Of a stretch of 64,000 bases of DNA, positions 1 to 8,805 are shown piece after piece. The position numbers and the translations under genes are program-made. This DNA comes from Halalkalicoccus paucihalophilus. Lineage in GTDB: Archaea > Halobacteriota > Halobacteria > Halobacteriales > Halalkalicoccaceae. Below the pieces are notes generated by a model. The model was not told the origin of the DNA, made no database searches, and saw only the letters and a program-made list of their open reading frames with translations. Location: the NCBI RefSeq assembly GCF_001593955.1, contig NZ_LTAZ01000008.1, positions 1 through 64,000 of the forward strand. Reading direction: 5' to 3'. Positions within the stretch are counted from its first letter, which is position 1; each line of letters begins with the position of its first letter.

Positions 1-1
1 G

Positions 2-424
2 AACGGGGATGAAGGGAATTTGACGGCGGGTGATCGGGTGGAAGTCCGGCGGTGTACGTTTGCGTTCACGCACAATATCGATGGGCAGAACGCCCAAGCG
101 ATCGTGTTCCGGGGGTATCCGGAAGACAAGTATGTAACGGAGAACAACCGGTTCATGCATGAGATCGATGGAGCGGAGCCGGTGGCGAACGTCGCCAACG
201 AGGGGTATGAGCCGGTGCCGTATCGGCAGGTGAACGTGGGCACTGAGTGGGTGGATTGGACGTTCGCGAACAACCAGTACGGGGTAGGTGAGCCACACGA
301 GCCAGGGGTGGGTGCGCCGGTGAATTTGGATGCGCCATTGGCGGGCAAGCCGTTGGTGGATGCGGAGCGTCGGCGGGGGTTGCGCATCGCCCTTCGACCG
401 CTCGAATCACAAAACGACCAGTAA
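2..424 (+). CDS. Right-handed beta-helix surface protein, C-terminal part (5' end outside window)
   Basis: The reading frame is open from base 2, so the gene starts before the window; the TTG at 20 is internal. The last ~110 residues match the C-terminus of the protein at 2960-4255 nearly residue for residue (shared CTFxFTHNIDGQNAQAIVFRG and YEPVPYRQVNVG), so it is a paralog with a pectate-lyase-like parallel beta-helix. After the shared GVGAPVNL the tail differs and is Arg-rich (about 28 extra residues). Codon choice is unlike its paralog, with many G-ending codons (CGG, GGG, GTG). It is probably secreted and polysaccharide-binding or -cleaving; no catalytic residue can be assigned from this fragment. 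Confidence 0.8.
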   Translation, partial: NGDEGNLTAGDRVEVRRCTFAFTHNIDGQNAQAIVFRGYPEDKYVTENNRFMHEIDGAEPVANVANEGYEPVPYRQVNVGTEWVDWTFANNQYGVGEPHEPGVGAPVNLDAPLAGKPLVDAERRRGLRIALRPLESQNDQ

Positions 425-438
425 CTACCCCCACTATC

Positions 439-1011
439 ATGTCAACAAGCCACCTACCAATAACAAGCTATCCAGATCAGCACCAATCGCAGGAAATGGA
501 CGCCCCATCACGAGATGAGTTGTTTCAGCTCCTCTCAAACCAGCGCCGGAGGGAGGTCCTCCGGTATTTCAGCACCCATAGTGAAAACGTTGAGTTGCGT
601 GTTCTCGCTGATTGGGTTGCTGCACAAGAATATGACACGCCTATCGATCAGCTCACCGAAAAACAGCGACAACGGGTTTATATCTCGCTCTACCAGACAC
701 ATATTCCGACATTAGTTGATCATGAGTGTATCGACTACAATCAGTCGACTGGTTTTGTTCGCCGAACCGATCGAATGGACGACTTAGATCGCTATCTCAA
801 ACTTGAATCTCTCACTCGGTCGGATACGGACATAATCAATCCCACATTCGGTTGGCTGCCTTCTGTCCCACGTCAGTATACTGCCCCGCTCATCATGAGT
901 GGCTGTTCCGTTCTCTTATTAGGGTGGTTTAGTATCGTCTCTCCACTCGTCCTATTGACGATCAGTTGGATCGGGCTCTTTAGTTTCCTCGTGCTCTGTC
1001 ACGGGTGGTGA
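439..1011 (+). CDS. Winged-helix regulator with C-terminal membrane segments (DUF7344-like)
   Basis: 190 residues. Residues ~20-120 form a haloarchaeal winged-helix domain (LFQLLSNQRRREVLRYF, then VYISLYQTHIPTLVDHECIDY) of the type I recognise as DUF7344. The last ~45 residues hold two hydrophobic segments (LIMSGCSVLLLGWFSIV and VLLTISWIGLFSFLVL), so the DNA-binding part would be tethered on the cytoplasmic face. It starts 14 bp after the upstream beta-helix gene and could be co-transcribed with it. A later ATG at 496 is a possible alternative start. A role as local regulator of the surface-protein genes is inferred from position only. Confidence 0.75.
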   Translation: MSTSHLPITSYPDQHQSQEMDAPSRDELFQLLSNQRRREVLRYFSTHSENVELRVLADWVAAQEYDTPIDQLTEKQRQRVYISLYQTHIPTLVDHECIDYNQSTGFVRRTDRMDDLDRYLKLESLTRSDTDIINPTFGWLPSVPRQYTAPLIMSGCSVLLLGWFSIVSPLVLLTISWIGLFSFLVLCHGW

Positions 1012-1309
1012 CCCTGCTCTAAGCTCATGGGCTTCCTGTTTCTATGATGTACCGTAGCACGCTTCTGTGAGTGTTGGTACGGAAATGTCCCAATCACATT
1101 TGGATAAGAGAGCTACGAAGTTAAGCAGCTCTTATTGGAAGATAGAGTACTCTATTGTTTATTTGTCCTAACTAATTGAGAAGCAATACCTGATGGCCTT
1201 TCCTTTTCCATATTTGACTAGCACTACTATACTGATGAATAGAACTGGTATTGTTGTTATCATGATCATAACCATTTGACATCCTATTATAATATCTAGT
1301 AGAAAGCAG
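1012..1309. other. Intergenic, A/T-rich
   Basis: No convincing gene. The minus-strand 61-codon frame at 1168-1353 overlaps the start of the next gene and has no recognisable features. The stretch 1140-1305 is A/T-rich and probably carries the promoter of the deacetylase gene at 1310. Confidence 0.5.
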
Positions 1310-2662
1310 ATGACTGAAGACGACCGGTCGATAACAAAACGAGCATTTCTCATGACAGCCAGTACAGTATATCTCTCCGGCTGTCTTGGCGACTCTCCTT
1401 CACAGTCGAGTAGCCAGAAAACTTCCTCTCAAGAGGTCAAGAACAACACTGACACAGACCCAGAACCGACCACCGAGGCCGAACCGGACAGCTCTACGCT
1501 CTTCATTGATGGCGATCCTCGTGAAGACCTCTGGGACGTCGGAGATCAATGGCGAACCGGGACATCACTCGATGAGTGGGACGTGCTGTCCGGATCAATC
1601 GAGCGTTCTACAGAGCGTCTGTATCGTGGCTTCCAGTCCGTTCATCTCACCGCTACTGACGACGATGGAGTGGCAGTCCGGATTCCAATTGATGGGTACG
1701 ATCTGACACAGACGTCGTTTTCGCTCGCGATGTATATCGACACTCCAGGCACTCATTATACGCCATCGTTCGATGTCAATGCTCCTGAGTGTGGACAAAC
1801 GCTTGAATTTCGAACACGCTACAAGATCGACGAGCCGGGATGGATCCGCTATGATCTGGGGATTAACGATATTTCTACTCTCGAATCAGCTACGGAGTCG
1901 TATATGACGATCTCGTGGGGCGGCAGTGACATCGACTGGTATATTAGCGACCTCCGAGCAGTTCCGGTCAATCAAGACCCACGCTTGTTCATCCAGTTCG
2001 ACGACTCACTTCGGTCGACGTACGACACCGCGTTCCCGATCATGCGTCAGTACGATGTCCCTGCAACGGTCTACACGGTCACGGACCGGATCGGCAATAC
2101 GGGGAGTCTCACCCTCGACCAGATGAATGAGATGCAGGACGCCGGCTGGGAGTTCGCGAGCCACACTTTGACTCATCAACGAACGGGTGAACTCCCGCTG
2201 GACGAACAGCGGGCCGAACTCGAGGACTCGAAACGCTGGCTGCTCGATCACGGCTTTGAACAGGCCGCCTCGATGCTCGCCTATCCATTCGGCTCGTTCA
2301 CCACCGAGACGATGGATATCGCCGCCGATTACTACGATTTCGCGACCAGCGAACAGCGCGGCGCGATGAACCGACGGATCAGTTCACCGCTCTCTGTAAA
2401 CCGCCATCCAGGTGATAACGTTAAACGGTCGATGGAATTAATCGATCTCTTGCTTGATGATCAGATACCAACCGATACTCTAGTGCTTTGTTACCACGAC
2501 GTTATCGAGGACAACGACCCATCGGTTGATCCTGACGGGTTTCGTGAGACGATGGCATATATTGATGACCAGGACGTCGACTGCAGAGTGACGAGTGAAC
2601 TCCGTGATGATCAATTCAGGAGTGAAAATTCGTCATCATCTCCTAACCCCAAAAATGATTAG
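1310..2662 (+). CDS. Polysaccharide deacetylase (NodB-type) lipoprotein
   Basis: 450 residues. The N-terminus has a KR-type Tat-like signal (TKRAFLMTAS) ending in a lipobox LSGC, so it is likely lipid-anchored outside the cell. A Ser/Thr/Glu linker follows (~30-65), then a beta-rich region with carbohydrate-binding character (~65-220), then a NodB homology domain. Motif 1 is FDD at 230-232 and motif 2 is HTLTH at 285-289, the metal-binding Asp and two His of carbohydrate esterase family 4. AYPFGSF is the following Pro-containing motif. It would remove acetyl groups from a surface or extracellular polysaccharide. It sits between two beta-helix genes; paralogs are at 4355 and 9560. Confidence 0.88.
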   Translation: MTEDDRSITKRAFLMTASTVYLSGCLGDSPSQSSSQKTSSQEVKNNTDTDPEPTTEAEPDSSTLFIDGDPREDLWDVGDQWRTGTSLDEWDVLSGSIERSTERLYRGFQSVHLTATDDDGVAVRIPIDGYDLTQTSFSLAMYIDTPGTHYTPSFDVNAPECGQTLEFRTRYKIDEPGWIRYDLGINDISTLESATESYMTISWGGSDIDWYISDLRAVPVNQDPRLFIQFDDSLRSTYDTAFPIMRQYDVPATVYTVTDRIGNTGSLTLDQMNEMQDAGWEFASHTLTHQRTGELPLDEQRAELEDSKRWLLDHGFEQAASMLAYPFGSFTTETMDIAADYYDFATSEQRGAMNRRISSPLSVNRHPGDNVKRSMELIDLLLDDQIPTDTLVLCYHDVIEDNDPSVDPDGFRETMAYIDDQDVDCRVTSELRDDQFRSENSSSSPNPKND

Positions 2663-2959
2663 GAGGCAGGGTCCGATTTCGGAGATTTTTCTCCAGCCTA
2701 AACTGGCATACTATTTCAATTCGTGATCGAACGATAAGTTAGAGTATAACAGTTCAGTTCTATTTTATCGTATTAATAACGTATGTGGGGGGGTTGGCAG
2801 TCCATGCGGGTGTTCTATCCCTGTGACGCTCTGTGGAGATGTCCCGTATTCCGATTGAGAGTGTGTACGCTGATAGTCCCGGTATTAGTAGTCTCGTAAC
2901 CAGATTTGGAATCCGTTATTCCGTATATAATTATTTACTTATGCTTTAGAATTCAAATA

Positions 2960-4255
2960 ATGGTTAAACGACCATACACAGATAAGACGGAATCAAACAG
3001 TAACTGGACGCGACGAACGTTCATGAGTACAGTCGGTGTAACCAGTATTGCCGGGTTGTCAATGGCTGCCCAAGCGAATGGGGCAGACAATGATAGTGGG
3101 CCTCGGTATTTCACTAACGAGCAGATCCTCAACTGCCTCCGAGATCGCGAGATCGCTGGTGGAAAAGGCCATGAGATCGATATCAGTCTCGAAGATGCCG
3201 ACGTTGTGGTTGGAGATCGTGACTCACTGGCTGACGCACTCAGCAGTGGCGTTGACGTAATTGGTGTCCCAGGTGATACTGAAATCGATCTCTCGGGTGA
3301 TGACTACGAGCTCTCGAATCAGACGCTCGTCTCGGATCGCGGCGTCAACGGCTCAGAGGGCGCGCTACTGTATACGACCGACCATGGCGATGACTCCCCT
3401 GCATGGGATGGTGGTTCGAACGGTCGGGGTGTCATCACTATAGAAGGTGACTCTCGCATCAGCGGCATTCGGTACCGAGGACCGTATCACGATCACTATG
3501 ACAACGAGGAGTACCCAGGCTACGTTCCACTAGCCGATGGCGAGACCTACGAAGAACGGCAGGAAATGCGCCAAGAACACTATGCTCGTGGAATGTGGAT
3601 CGTTGACGACGATGTTGAAATAGACAACTGTGAGCTCTACGGCTGGCCCATGCAGGCCATTACGATCGGCTCCTCGTCAACAATCGTCTCACCACATATC
3701 CATCATGTCTACGGTCACGACTGTATGATGGTTGGGGCAGGCTACATAGTCGACGTGCTTAACGGCCATCCGACGATCGAAATGAGCTACTTCAACGCAA
3801 CATGCCATTCGATTAGTGGCTTCGGCCATCCCGAGTGTGGGTATACGCTGGAGGATTGCGTGTTTGGCCCCTCGACCTATAGCCACGCCGTCGACATGCA
3901 CTGTTTGGCCGAAAATGGCTACGGTGACGACCTCACTGCGGGTGGCCGCGTTGATGTCCGTCGCTGTACATTCACCTTTACGCATAATATCGATGGACAG
4001 AACGCGCAAGCGATCGTCTTTCGAGGCTATCCAGAAGATGGGTATGTTACTGAGGACTGCTGGTTTCTCCACGATGCTGACGGCGATGGCACTATAGAGA
4101 ATGTCGCAAACACAGGCTACGAACCCGTTCCCTATAGACAGGTTAACGTTGGTAGTGACTGGCACGACTGGGAGTTTTCGGGCAATCACTACGGCCTTGC
4201 TACACCCAGTGAATCCGGAGTCGGTGCCCCTGTCAACTTGGAAGTTTCTGAGTAG
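2960..4255 (+). CDS. Right-handed beta-helix (pectate-lyase-like) protein, Tat-exported
   Basis: 431 residues from the ATG at 2960; an in-frame ATG at 2906 would add 18 hydrophobic residues in front of the Tat signal and is less likely. The signal TRRTFMSTVGVTSIAG ends near AANGA with no lipobox Cys, so the product is probably freely secreted. The body has the features of a pectate-lyase superfamily protein: VDVIGVPGDTEIDL, the ITIEGDSRISGIRYRG turn, and NCELYGW and SYFNATCHSI coils. Its C-terminus is almost the same as the fragment at 2-424. The likely job is binding or cleaving an acidic polysaccharide; substrate unknown. Confidence 0.85.
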   Translation: MVKRPYTDKTESNSNWTRRTFMSTVGVTSIAGLSMAAQANGADNDSGPRYFTNEQILNCLRDREIAGGKGHEIDISLEDADVVVGDRDSLADALSSGVDVIGVPGDTEIDLSGDDYELSNQTLVSDRGVNGSEGALLYTTDHGDDSPAWDGGSNGRGVITIEGDSRISGIRYRGPYHDHYDNEEYPGYVPLADGETYEERQEMRQEHYARGMWIVDDDVEIDNCELYGWPMQAITIGSSSTIVSPHIHHVYGHDCMMVGAGYIVDVLNGHPTIEMSYFNATCHSISGFGHPECGYTLEDCVFGPSTYSHAVDMHCLAENGYGDDLTAGGRVDVRRCTFTFTHNIDGQNAQAIVFRGYPEDGYVTEDCWFLHDADGDGTIENVANTGYEPVPYRQVNVGSDWHDWEFSGNHYGLATPSESGVGAPVNLEVSE

Positions 4256-4354
4256 CTCCTATTGTATAATTTTGAATAAAATCGTTTAGACAAATAATTC
4301 CACTAGTAATGACACTGCACTGCAGTCGCCTATAGAAAGCTATCTCAAGAGATG

Positions 4355-5830
4355 TTAGGGACTGCCCTGATTATCAAGCAGTTCGGAGGCTGTGACTAAT
4401 TGGACATCACTTTCTTCGATATAATCAAGCAGTGTTTCCAGCTGTTGAGTGGTCGTATCCGCAAGTGGGTCGTTCTCGATCTCGTTCTCGGGGACAACAC
4501 CATGAGCGAGTCCGATAGCGAGTTGATTATGCTCGGCAGCCATATCAATTTGTGATGTGAATCCCTCTATGTCGAACATATTCACTCGCGAAAGGTGTAG
4601 TGGATCTGTAAACGGTACTGCGTTCGGTGTCCCACCGAAGTATGAACTCAGCTCGTGGTATTCGCGCGTGATCTCCATGATGTCTTCGGTCGCATGATGA
4701 TATGGCACAAACATATGGCGAGCACCATCTGAAAAGCCTCGATTATCGAGATACTCATAGGCGGATTCGATATCCTGCTGGATCGCATCCAGATCCTCCA
4801 GTTCTCGAAATGCAGTTCCTTGTGGATGCGAAGAGATATCCCAGCCAGCATCACGCATCTCTCGCAAGTTACCAATTGAAAGACGGTCATCTTGATTAAG
4901 CGAACCCGGCACCACTGCTGCAACAGCTTGCATGTCTCGCTCTTCGAATAGCGGGAAGGCATTGGTATACTGAGAAGCAACAGTATCGTCAAATGTCAGC
5001 ATCACATAACCTTGATCGGCTGCAGGAGTTGTGCGCAGGTCGTCCACCCAAAAGCGAATCCCAGTATCGCTTTGTTCACTCTGTTCTTCTTGATTAGTTT
5101 GATTTCCTTCTCCGCTTTGATTACTCTGATTGGTTTGATTTCCTTCTCCGCTTTGATTACTCTGATTGGTTTGATTTCCTTCTCCGCTTTGATTACTCTG
5201 ATTGGTTTGATTTCCTTGCTCTCCCTGATCTTCGTTCGCCTGTGAAGGGTTTGGATCATCGAGAGTGATTCGGAGTTCCTGAACGTTACCAAAGTTCGGT
5301 TCGCCGCGCTGACCAGTATAACCGACATCCATTCGAAGCCAGCCAGTATAGGTGCTGAGAATCGCACGAGTACTCCATACTTGATCAGCATTTCCTGGAG
5401 CAAGCACGCGAACGGTAACCCGTGCAGGCCGGGGTGTATCAACCTGCACTGCGAGTGAGAGATGCTTATCTGTCATATCCAAGCCCTCCGGGAATGTACG
5501 AGCGATCTCCGCGGTCACGCCCGTATTTTCGATGCGAGCGGTCCGTGAGCCAGTCAGCATCATCTCCTCGTCGGCGTTCACGTTTCCATCAACCGCGAAC
5601 CACTCATCAAGGTCGTCATCAAAATTGCTAACGACCTCACCATGGTTAATGGCCGGCGGTGAGACCTGCTGTGAATCGTTACCATCACTAGGTCCATTTC
5701 CGTCACTATTCCCGTTATTATCGCTCTCTCCCGTATCTCTGGATAGTTGACCCGCACAGCCCGCTGCGAATGCAAGCGATCCTGTTCCTAAGGTGGCGAG
5801 AAACTTACGACGATTTGATGGCTTCACCAT
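4355..5830 (-). CDS. Polysaccharide deacetylase lipoprotein with N-glycosylation-sequon repeats
   Basis: 491 residues. A Tat signal (NRRKFLATLGTGSLAFAAGC) ends in lipobox AAGC. A Gly/Asn/Asp/Ser linker is followed by a beta-sandwich-like domain (~70-205), then a spacer built of three perfect 12-residue repeats (NQTNQSNQSGEG) plus a partial one, rich in N-X-S/T sites. The NodB-like domain follows (MLTFDD motif 1; DISSHPQGT in the motif 2 place). The second His of the usual HxxxH is not obvious here, so metal binding may differ from the paralogs. It is convergent with the beta-helix gene at 2960. Confidence 0.85.
   Translation of the reverse strand: MVKPSNRRKFLATLGTGSLAFAAGCAGQLSRDTGESDNNGNSDGNGPSDGNDSQQVSPPAINHGEVVSNFDDDLDEWFAVDGNVNADEEMMLTGSRTARIENTGVTAEIARTFPEGLDMTDKHLSLAVQVDTPRPARVTVRVLAPGNADQVWSTRAILSTYTGWLRMDVGYTGQRGEPNFGNVQELRITLDDPNPSQANEDQGEQGNQTNQSNQSGEGNQTNQSNQSGEGNQTNQSNQSGEGNQTNQEEQSEQSDTGIRFWVDDLRTTPAADQGYVMLTFDDTVASQYTNAFPLFEERDMQAVAAVVPGSLNQDDRLSIGNLREMRDAGWDISSHPQGTAFRELEDLDAIQQDIESAYEYLDNRGFSDGARHMFVPYHHATEDIMEITREYHELSSYFGGTPNAVPFTDPLHLSRVNMFDIEGFTSQIDMAAEHNQLAIGLAHGVVPENEIENDPLADTTTQQLETLLDYIEESDVQLVTASELLDNQGSP
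5098..5216. repeat. 36-bp tandem repeat, 3 copies plus partial, inside a deacetylase gene
   Basis: Unit starts are 5098, 5134 and 5170; the three copies look identical, and a truncated copy starts at 5206. The period is a multiple of three, so the frame of the 4355-5830 gene is kept and each copy encodes a 12-residue Asn/Gln/Ser-rich unit with three N-X-S/T sequons. Confidence 0.95.
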
Positions 5831-5920
5831 AGCCTATACTTATTAAGTTAAGCATATTAATCTTCTGTATATAAATGTAAATGGGTTTAGGGTTGTTTTC
5901 AGCGAATCCAGAGAGCGGAG

Positions 5921-6335
5921 CGTAAACTACCCCGCCCTACTCGCTCGCCGTTCGGCTCGCTTCTTGAGGACGGGGCTTTCCGTGAATTTCCGCACTTTCC
6001 GTCCCGTCCCCGTGCATGGGCGTGGCGCGGTTCACGTCGGCAAGACGGGCACACGGAGGGGGATTCCTGCGTGGTTTTCCGTCCCGTGGTCAACGTCCGA
6101 AGCCGATTCACCTGACTTTAATTCCCGGTGTTCTCGGCCACGTTGGGTGTGGCGTCAGCGTCCCCGAGTTCAGGGCCGGTCTACGGCGGCCCCTACCCCG
6201 GCTCCGTTTTGGTTCCGGTGTAGTGTCATCCACTCTACGTTTATGTTACATAGCTGTTGCGAACGCGCTTGCTCCCCGCCCTACCGCTCGCTCCGCTCGC
6301 GGTTGAGGAAGGGGAATCCGCGCTACCGATTAGGT
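5921..6335 (+). mobile_element. MITE-like IS200/IS605-derived element, copy A
   Basis: The left end has AACTACCCCGCCCT followed by a hairpin with GAGGACGGGGCTT. The right end has CTCCCCGCCCTACCG, a long stem made of CGCTCGCTCCGCTCGCG, then GAGGAAGGGGAATCCGCGC. Reverse-complemented, these ends match copy C at 16473-16917, including an internal GGGCCGGT..CGGCGGCCC stretch. No transposase frame remains. The ends resemble those flanking haloarchaeal tnpB (IS1341-type) genes. Boundaries are approximate. Confidence 0.6.
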
Positions 6336-6350
6336 GAAGAAGCGAAGAGG

Positions 6351-7628
6351 TTACACGACGAGCGTTTCGTTCGTCTCTTCTTCTTGTTCCTGCTCAGCGG
6401 ATTCGAGTTCAACGGTCATACCATCATCATCAGGGATGGAAATATCGCTAATCGTCGTCGTCTCGTAGCCGTCGGCTTCAACGTGGACGCCATGACAACT
6501 GCTCGGTGAGATCACGCTCGTCTCAATCACGCCGTCTGCGTTCGATTCGCCGGTGATGTATGCGTCACCGCTTGAGTGCCACCAATCACAGACACCGCTC
6601 ACCTCTGCGTCCTCGATTGGGCCGCCAGTCTCGGCGTCAATGACGTTGATAGTAAACGAGTCATACCCACTCTGGAGATGGATTGAGTCCGTCGCGGGAA
6701 CGTCGATCATCACCATTGTAGAGGTATGATCCTCGGCTTCGACGTGGTACAGCCCCTCTGGAAGGTCGAACATTGCCGAGCCATCGGTCGCCTCTTTGGT
6801 CCATGTCTCGCCGGTCTCATCGTTCTCGACTGTTACAGGGACGTCCTCGTTAACGTCGACGCGAAACGAGTGCGACTCGCTGTCGTTCTCGTCACTACTA
6901 TTGTCGCCGTCGGTAGACGAAACGACGAAGCTCTCGGTCTGGTCGTCCTGTGTGACTTGAACGGTCCGTGTTTCGTCACCGACCGTAATCGCGAACTCGA
7001 CTGCCCCTTCATCGGGTGACTCGTAATCGAGAGTGACCGTGCCGTCATCACCCGTTCGGTACTCAATCGTCTCGTCTTCGACCTCAGCAGTAACGAGTTC
7101 GTCAGCGACCGGATCACCGCTCTCATTAGTTACCTCGACCGTCACCGTGTGAGTGTAGCTTGGAGGCTGCGATTCCGACTCTTCTTCATCGGCTGGGTCA
7201 TCGTTCGAGTCGCTATCGTCGCTCGGCTCGCTGTCGGAATCCGAATCGGAATCGTCGGTATCACTATCATCGTCGCGATCGGAGTCCGATGACGAGCCAG
7301 AGTCGCTATCGCCGTCCGACCCGGTGTCCGAACTCGTGGACGTATCGGAGTCCGACTCAGTCGACGACTCAGAGGTGGTATCTGACCCATTGCTGCTGGA
7401 TCTGTTAGTACTCTCGTCAGTCCCGTCGCTACTGCTGTCGCTGGTGTTGCTGGTCTCGTCGGTGCTGTCGGCATTGTCCTGTTCGTCCTCGAGATCGCTG
7501 CTCTCGTCGGGTGATTGGTTGCCGTCGTTGTTTCCTGCTGGCGAGTCGGTCCCGAATCCGGCACAGCCGGCTAGTACGACCGAGATACAGACCAATAGGG
7601 TGAGTAATGTGCGTTGTGTTGTTATCAT
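6351..7628 (-). CDS. Lipoprotein with Ser/Asp-rich linker and carboxypeptidase-regulatory/Ig-like domains
   Basis: 425 residues. A Sec-type signal (LLTLLVCISVVLAGC) gives a lipobox LAGC. Residues ~25-155 are almost pure Ser/Asp/Glu/Thr. Then come beta-rich domains: VTVEVTNESGDPVADELVTAEV (~160-235), a middle domain (~250-315), and a C-terminal domain with INVIDAETGGPIEDAEVSG, CDWWHSSGDA and a second Cys in PSSCHG. The C-terminal domain is closely related to that of the lipoprotein at 23548-24579, including both Cys, which may form a disulfide. It is a surface protein of unknown role, possibly a polysaccharide or cell-contact adhesin. Confidence 0.8.
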   Translation of the reverse strand: MITTQRTLLTLLVCISVVLAGCAGFGTDSPAGNNDGNQSPDESSDLEDEQDNADSTDETSNTSDSSSDGTDESTNRSSSNGSDTTSESSTESDSDTSTSSDTGSDGDSDSGSSSDSDRDDDSDTDDSDSDSDSEPSDDSDSNDDPADEEESESQPPSYTHTVTVEVTNESGDPVADELVTAEVEDETIEYRTGDDGTVTLDYESPDEGAVEFAITVGDETRTVQVTQDDQTESFVVSSTDGDNSSDENDSESHSFRVDVNEDVPVTVENDETGETWTKEATDGSAMFDLPEGLYHVEAEDHTSTMVMIDVPATDSIHLQSGYDSFTINVIDAETGGPIEDAEVSGVCDWWHSSGDAYITGESNADGVIETSVISPSSCHGVHVEADGYETTTISDISIPDDDGMTVELESAEQEQEEETNETLVV

Positions 7629-8094
7629 TGTCGTGGTGTGATTAGTTATCTACCTGTACAGCGGGAGAATCAAGTATTTGGAGGAGCTTAATATTCCCTT
7701 CCTTCTATCATCGTAGAATCATACTCATCTTCACATCACAGTTCGCTCAATACCGGTAACACCAGGAATGGTCTCAACCGAGACGTTGCCCGAGAACAAC
7801 CGTTCTATTTGTCGGTTGAGATGTACGCGTTATGCCAAAATACGCACAAAGCCTCCTGGACCTGTCCGATTGAGTATGCTGTGCAGTGGATTGTTCTCAT
7901 GCTAATCGGCTGCGTTCCTTCCCTCTCTTAGTGATAAGCAGGTGATAACTATGTGTACGACTGTTATACAAAGATCCAATGAGGGATATTCCGAACGCAC
8001 GGTTTCAGTCTGCATTCGCGTTTATACCTGGAAGACATATTAGTAATATAGTGGGTAGAGCAGATACGACGAAACTACTATTGAGGAACGCTAA
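7629..8094. other. Intergenic, 466 bp, no gene recognised
   Basis: Short frames are interrupted by stops on both strands. The last 60 bases before 8095 are A/T-rich (CATATTAGTAATATAG) and may hold the promoter of the small membrane protein gene. Nothing else could be supported. Confidence 0.4.
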
Positions 8095-8331
8095 ATGATA
8101 GAGAATCGAATTCTACGCGAGCGATTAGCTACAATTGGAACAATTTTTACGTTCTTCGGAATAATTGTAATCATACTCAAACGCATATTAATGGCACTTG
8201 ATCTTATTCGTCTTACTCCGTGGGGTGTGTCTCCAGAGGTAGCATGTCTTGTAATTGCATCAACTGCTTTCGCTCTTGTTATATATCTTGATGAAACTTA
8301 TCCCGTTGAGGCACCCAACCAAACGAATTGA
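8095..8331 (+). CDS. Small two-helix membrane protein, unknown function
   Basis: 78 residues with two hydrophobic stretches (IGTIFTFFGIIVIILKRIL and VACLVIASTAFALVIYL) separated by a short loop, and a polar C-terminal tail. No family is recognised. It lies next to a decayed IS element. Codon use is A/T-rich like the surrounding island. Similar in size and topology to the orphan membrane protein at 12362-12640, but with no clear sequence match. Confidence 0.5.
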   Translation: MIENRILRERLATIGTIFTFFGIIVIILKRILMALDLIRLTPWGVSPEVACLVIASTAFALVIYLDETYPVEAPNQTN

Positions 8332-8445
8332 CTCCCTCCACGCCGTAAACGACGTGGAATCGCAACCTCTGTTGGCTAATAATACGGCCAAAACCAGTCG
8401 TAACCTACAATTTCATAAATATCTTCCAGCGTGAACTCAGACCGG

Positions 8446-8673
8446 TCACAAGTTTGTAGGCGCGTCACCGAGTAAAGGTTGAGTTCGCCCACTCCGTCTT
8501 GAGGTCCGGTAGCTCAGATTAAAGTGAGGATATGGACGGGGTATTGTCCCGGTCCTACTCCGTAAGCGATACAGGAAGTGGTTGTAGACTTGTCTACAAA
8601 TATCGTGGTGACGGCCCAACTCTCTGCGGTGGGCGTTGGGCGGTTTGAGTCGATCCGTGTAGACGTAGTACAT
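8446..8673 (-). pseudogene. tnpB (IS200/IS605 OrfB) N-terminal remnant, frameshifted
   Basis: The first ~35 residues (YYVYTDRLKPPN, then LGRHHDICRQVYNHFLYRL) are the typical start of haloarchaeal TnpB. The frame then shifts: the expected ELPDLKTEWA appears in another frame at about 8490-8515. No RuvC catalytic residues or zinc finger remain. It is a decayed fragment and not a functional nuclease. Lies 9 bp downstream of the RHH gene, the usual order in these elements. Confidence 0.8.
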
Positions 8674-8682
8674 CCGCTCCTC

Positions 8683-8805
8683 TCATTCCTCGATTAGTTG
8701 CTCAAGCTGTTCGCGAATGAACGATGAGAGATGGGGGTATTGGTCCTGGACTCTCTCGTCTTGGTCTTCGCGAATGGTGATCGTCTTCTGTTCCACCGTT
8801 TGCAC
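8683..8805 (-). CDS. Small ribbon-helix-helix-like protein of an IS1341-type element
   Basis: About 40 residues from the GTG at 8805 (QTVEQKTITIREDQDERVQ, then FIREQLEQLIEE). This matches the short RHH/CopG-like protein that commonly precedes tnpB in haloarchaeal elements. The longer in-frame start at 8898 adds 31 residues with no sign of a domain. The gene looks intact although its tnpB partner is destroyed, so it is either newly orphaned or retained as a DNA-binding protein. Confidence 0.55.
   Translation of the reverse strand: MQTVEQKTITIREDQDERVQDQYPHLSSFIREQLEQLIEE

Noticed and set aside
402..414. CCGCTCGAATCAC shared between the end of the first gene and 23267-23279, looking like a tRNA T-arm or att core
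   Set aside because: Thirteen bases without a surrounding tRNA fold or integrase; most likely chance.
1168..1353. Minus-strand 61-codon hydrophobic frame
   Set aside because: Overlaps the start of the deacetylase gene and has no support beyond length.
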